Of a stretch of DNA of 64,000 nucleotides, positions 61,236 through 64,000 are shown in pieces (the stretch's first letter is position 1; every line of letters begins with the position of its first letter). The DNA is taken from contig CANMQJ010000002.1 in assembly GCA_947500005.1 (NCBI GenBank), forward strand, positions 269,871-333,870, written 5' to 3'. The position numbers and the translations under genes are program-made. The notes under the pieces were generated by a model. The model saw nothing but the letters and a program-made list of their open reading frames with translations. It made no database searches and was not told the origin of the DNA. The stretch is from an uncultured Paracoccaceae bacterium (GTDB taxonomy: Bacteria > Pseudomonadota > Alphaproteobacteria > Rhodobacterales > Rhodobacteraceae).

Positions 61236-62066
61236 ATGACCGAGCCCAGGACCATCGACATCGCCGGCATCCCGGTGGGCGGCAGCAATCCCTATGCGCT
61301 GATCTCCGGCCCCTGCCAGCTGGAAAGCCTCGATCACGCGCGGATGATGGCCGAAAAGCTGCTCGAGGCCTGTGCGGGCGCGGGCATCGGCCTGATCTTC
61401 AAGGCGAGCTACGACAAGGCCAACCGCTCCTCGATCACCACGCAGCGCGGTCTGGGGATGGAGGAGGGGCTCTCGATCCTGTCGAAAATCCGCGAGGAGT
61501 TCGGCTGCCCGGTCCTGACCGACGTCCACGACCCCTCGCATTGCGCCCCCGCGGCCGAGGCGGTGGACGTGCTCCAGATTCCCGCCTTCCTCTGCCGCCA
61601 GACCGACCTGTTGCTGGCCGCGGGCGAGACCGGCCGCGCGATCAACGTGAAAAAGGGCCAGTTCCTCGCGCCGTGGGACATGGGCAACGTGGCCGAAAAG
61701 ATCGCCTCGACCGGCAATGACCGCATCATGCTCTGCGACCGGGGCACCTCCTTCGGCTATAACGCGCTGGTGACGGATTTTCGCGGTTTGCCGATCATGG
61801 CGCAGACTGGCTACCCGGTGGTGTTCGACGCCACCCATTCCGTGCAGCAGCCCGGGGGGCAGGGCACCACCAGCGGCGGCCAGCGGGAATTCGCGCCCGT
61901 GCTCGCGCGCGCCGCCTGCGCGGTGGGCGTCTCGGCCCTGTTCATCGAAAGCCACCAAGACCCGAACCGCGCCCCCTCGGACGGGCCGAACATGATCCCT
62001 GTGGACCAGATGCCCGCCCTGCTGGCCAACCTGCGCCGCTACGACGACCTGACCAAGGGCGCCTGA
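61236..62066 (+). CDS. kdsA: 3-Deoxy-8-phosphooctulonate synthase
   Basis: A 276-residue class I aldolase-type enzyme that joins PEP and arabinose 5-phosphate to Kdo 8-phosphate. [81 protein letters not shown] and [21 protein letters not shown] are all present. With kdsD it gives Kdo, needed for LPS or for a group 2-type capsule; kdsB and kdsC are not in the window. A hairpin repeat follows its stop. Confidence 0.96.
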   Translation: MTEPRTIDIAGIPVGGSNPYALISGPCQLESLDHARMMAEKLLEACAGAGIGLIFKASYDKANRSSITTQRGLGMEEGLSILSKIREEFGCPVLTDVHDPSHCAPAAEAVDVLQIPAFLCRQTDLLLAAGETGRAINVKKGQFLAPWDMGNVAEKIASTGNDRIMLCDRGTSFGYNALVTDFRGLPIMAQTGYPVVFDATHSVQQPGGQGTTSGGQREFAPVLARAACAVGVSALFIESHQDPNRAPSDGPNMIPVDQMPALLANLRRYDDLTKGA

Positions 62067-62072
62067 TCCGGC

Positions 62073-62095
62073 GTAGGGTGGGGTTCCACCCCACC
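62073..62095 (+). repeat. GTAGGGTGGGG hairpin repeat, copy 2
   Basis: GTAGGGTGGGGTTCCAC followed by CCCACC. GGTGGGG and CCCCACC pair around TTCCA, so it can fold. It lies between the convergent kdsA and RTX genes and matches 43473-43495 (22 of 23 positions). Confidence 0.55.
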
Positions 62096-62102
62096 GCCGC
62101 TG

Positions 62103-63608
62103 TCACGCCATCAGGTCGAACACCTCGCCGCCGATCTGGATGTTGATCTGGTCCTGTCCCTCACCATCGACCAGCGCCCAGAGGATCTGGCCCGTGCTCC
62201 GGTCGATGACGAACGCCTCCTGCACGGCGGCATCGCCCGAGCGGACCCCGTCCGGTGTCTCGGTATGGGCGAGGTTGACCTGGAACCGGTCCGAACTTGC
62301 CATGCCGCCAAAGACCAGAACATCGCCCTCGGCCGCGTCGTAATCCTGCACCCAGTCCGAGCCGTGGTCTGCCACGCCGAGGTGAAAGAACCGGTCCGCC
62401 CCGTCGCCACCGTTGATCCGGTCGTACCCGAAGCCGCCATTGACGAAATCGTTGCCGTCCCCGCCAAAGATCAGGTCCGACAGCGCCCCGCCGGTGAGGA
62501 CGTCATCCCCGTCCTGCCCGCGCAGTTCGTCTGCGCCGAAACCGCCGGCGATCGTGTCGTTGCCCTCCTGGCCAAAGACCTGGTCGTTGCCATGACCGGC
62601 ATCCACATCGTCATCGCCCGACCCGGCATAGACCACGTCGCGAAGGTCCGCGTCGCTCGCGCCGCCGAGGATACGGTCATTGCCGTCCCCGCCGTTGAGC
62701 GTATCGGCCCCGTCGCCCCCTTCCAGCGTGTCCGCGCCCTCCAGCCCGATCAGGACATCGTCGCCATCCAGTCCGCGAATGACGTTGTCGCCCCCATCGC
62801 CGGTACGCCGGTCATTGCCCTCGGTTCCCATGATGGGGCCTGCCGGGACAAGCGCCTGCACCTGCGCCAGCGAAAGGGTCGTATCGGTGAACTGGAACAT
62901 CTCGACATTGCGCACCGTGTCTGCATCGCCGGAGACGGTCACGATCGTGTCGCCGCCCGTCATCCGCACGGCGATATCCGTGCTTGCGGCGTCGAAAACC
63001 GCAGTATCCTCTCCCGCGCCGCCATCGAGCGTGTCGCTACCGCCAAGGCCACCCAACACGTCATCGCCGGGTCCGGTTGCGATGACATCGTTCCCGGACG
63101 ATCCCGCAACCGTCGTCAGCCCCTCCAGCAACGCGTCGCGCAGCGCCAATCCGGGATCGGCGGCGGCGTGAAGATCGGCAACATCGATACTCACGCCACC
63201 GGCCTCGAGCAATTGCGGCCCAGCGAAAGGCGTCCCGTCCGAATTCAGGACGCGGTAATCCGACGTGTCGCCGTCAAGATTCGGGTCATCGTCAAAGATC
63301 AGAACCTCACCCGCATACCCGCCATAGATCCGCAGCCCGGTGATGATGCCGCTGTCAGGCAGCGGTGTCTGCGTGCCGGAGGTCCCCGACAGCGAAAGCG
63401 ATGGCCCCATCAAGCGGATGATCGTGCCCGCGAACGGCCCGGTTTCGGGCACCGCAAGCTGGGTGTCGATGGAGGGCACCACGACAAAGCCGCCCAGCAC
63501 CGGGTCGAAGACGTTGACCGGAGAGACGCCCGCCGACCAGGTTCCCTCCAACCAGTCGGTAAAGGAGGCCTCGACATCAAAAGGAGCCAGATAGGACGCG
63601 ACAAGCAT
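62103..63608 (-). CDS. RTX calcium-binding protein (hemolysin-type repeats)
   Basis: A 501-residue secreted protein rich in Asp and Gly with no N-terminal signal, as expected for type I (HlyBD-TolC) export. RTX nonapeptides (GGxGxDxxx) are clear from about residue 165 to 430, for example GGLGGSDTLDGGAGEDTAVF, GGDGADTLNGGDGNDRIL and GGDGNDFVNGGFGYDRI. The end INIQIGGEVFDLMA is the probable secretion signal, and the same end recurs in the next gene. The 150-residue start lacks known domains. AGGAGAGG precedes the ATG. No HlyB, HlyD or TolC gene is in the window. Confidence 0.88.
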   Translation of the reverse strand: MLVASYLAPFDVEASFTDWLEGTWSAGVSPVNVFDPVLGGFVVVPSIDTQLAVPETGPFAGTIIRLMGPSLSLSGTSGTQTPLPDSGIITGLRIYGGYAGEVLIFDDDPNLDGDTSDYRVLNSDGTPFAGPQLLEAGGVSIDVADLHAAADPGLALRDALLEGLTTVAGSSGNDVIATGPGDDVLGGLGGSDTLDGGAGEDTAVFDAASTDIAVRMTGGDTIVTVSGDADTVRNVEMFQFTDTTLSLAQVQALVPAGPIMGTEGNDRRTGDGGDNVIRGLDGDDVLIGLEGADTLEGGDGADTLNGGDGNDRILGGASDADLRDVVYAGSGDDDVDAGHGNDQVFGQEGNDTIAGGFGADELRGQDGDDVLTGGALSDLIFGGDGNDFVNGGFGYDRINGGDGADRFFHLGVADHGSDWVQDYDAAEGDVLVFGGMASSDRFQVNLAHTETPDGVRSGDAAVQEAFVIDRSTGQILWALVDGEGQDQINIQIGGEVFDLMA

Positions 63609-63790
63609 TCGAAATACCTCTCCTGCAAAATGAAACCTGCAGGATCAGTGCGCGCCTCTTGTCTTGGAGGGACCGTGCGAAATTTCGGGCTCCCCCGGTG
63701 CGACAGACCGTGCTGCAGGTCTGAATACCGATAATTCAGCCACGCATCCCCGATTCGGGCAAGCCTGTCGACGCGGCCCCGATCATGCCG

Positions 63791-64000
63791 TCAGGCCATC
63801 AGGTCGAATACCTCGCCGCCGATCTGGATGTTGATCTGGTCCTGGCCCTCGCCATCGACCAGCGCCCAGAGGATCTGGCCCGTGCTCCGGTCGATGACGA
63901 ACGCCTCCTGCATGGCGGCATCTCCCGAGCGGACCCCGTCCGGTGTCTCGGTATGGGCGAGGTTCACCTGGAACCGGCCCGCCGTGGCCGCGCCACCAAA
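63791..64000 (-). CDS. Second RTX-type protein, C-terminal end only
   Basis: The last 69 codons of a gene that continues past the right edge. The end reads SGDAAMQEAFVIDRSTGQ, then ILWALVDGEGQDQINIQ and the same C-terminal GGEVFDLMA as the RTX gene at 62103-63608. Over the visible part nearly all residues agree (differences around AATAG versus ASSD and one Val/Met), and the DNA is almost the same. It is probably a tandem duplicate or a gene-converted end. The RTX repeats should lie outside the window. Confidence 0.8.
   Translation of the reverse strand, partial: FGGAATAGRFQVNLAHTETPDGVRSGDAAMQEAFVIDRSTGQILWALVDGEGQDQINIQIGGEVFDLMA

Noticed and set aside
1..64000. CRISPR arrays and rRNA genes
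   Set aside because: No series of regularly spaced direct repeats with unique spacers and no rRNA-like sequence was seen by reading.

Overview
The window looks like the chromosome of a high-GC alphaproteobacterium of the Rhodobacteraceae (Roseobacter group). The evidence is a petABC bc1 operon with a short Rieske protein that begins at GTG, a PetP/PetR-type MarR plus response-regulator pair, the xseB-ispA-dxs order next to a histone-deacetylase-like gene, and a CydB followed by a DUF2474 microprotein. Housekeeping genes (dapF, aroC, ilvE, dxs, glmM, glmS) run through the whole window, so it is chromosomal rather than plasmid DNA. Species cannot be named from this sequence alone.

Layout. 0-8 kb: the 3' end of cydB, a small membrane protein, tRNA-Lys, dapF-mtaB, a bidirectional terminator, petABC on the minus strand, a glutathione transferase and a PaiB-like flavoprotein. 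7.6-18.2 kb: a small stress membrane protein, a divergent Ca/Na-exchanger homologue, an aroC-HD hydrolase-AEC transporter overlap chain, a matB/CoA-transferase pair, an EamA exporter, cobO, a MAPEG protein and a Tat-exported PhoD phosphatase. 18.3-21.0 kb: a 2.6 kb IS1595-family element with matched inverted repeats and a perfect 8-bp target duplication. It carries a transposase and an unrelated Zn-peptidase-like passenger gene, and sits between ilvE and phoD. 21-31 kb: ilvE divergent from petPR, then HDAC-xseB-ispA-dxs, a GFA protein, an unrecognised secreted protein, an SDR and a methyltransferase. 31-37 kb: a catabolic island with a CaiD-like hydratase, an NDP-forming acyl-CoA ligase, an acyl-CoA dehydrogenase, a divergent GlxA-type regulator and a class II aldolase.

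37-62 kb is a large surface-polysaccharide region. It makes activated sugars: a TviB-like dehydrogenase and WecB for N-acetylhexosamine or uronate sugars, GlmM/GlmS for the GlcNAc supply, ManC-Gmd-Fcl for GDP-mannose and GDP-L-fucose, GalU, a UDP-glucuronate 4-epimerase homologue, a WbpM/CapD-like 4,6-dehydratase, and KdsD/KdsA for Kdo. Assembly genes are a phosphoglycosyl transferase that would start lipid-linked synthesis, one GT4 glycosyltransferase, a Wza-like lipoprotein, and a YjbE/F/H (GfcA/B/D)-like envelope set. Wzx, Wzy, Wzc and ABC-exporter genes are absent from the window. An orphan ParB-like gene is embedded in the region. The window ends in an RTX adhesin-like gene and the end of a second RTX gene with an almost identical C-terminus.

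Several non-coding signals recur: two copies of a roughly 70-bp palindromic repeat at 3' ends of genes, two copies of a GTAGGGTGGGG-type hairpin, an inverted pair of CGGGATATTT units, and a spaced direct repeat of TGACCGTTTTGTACA upstream of the HDAC gene.
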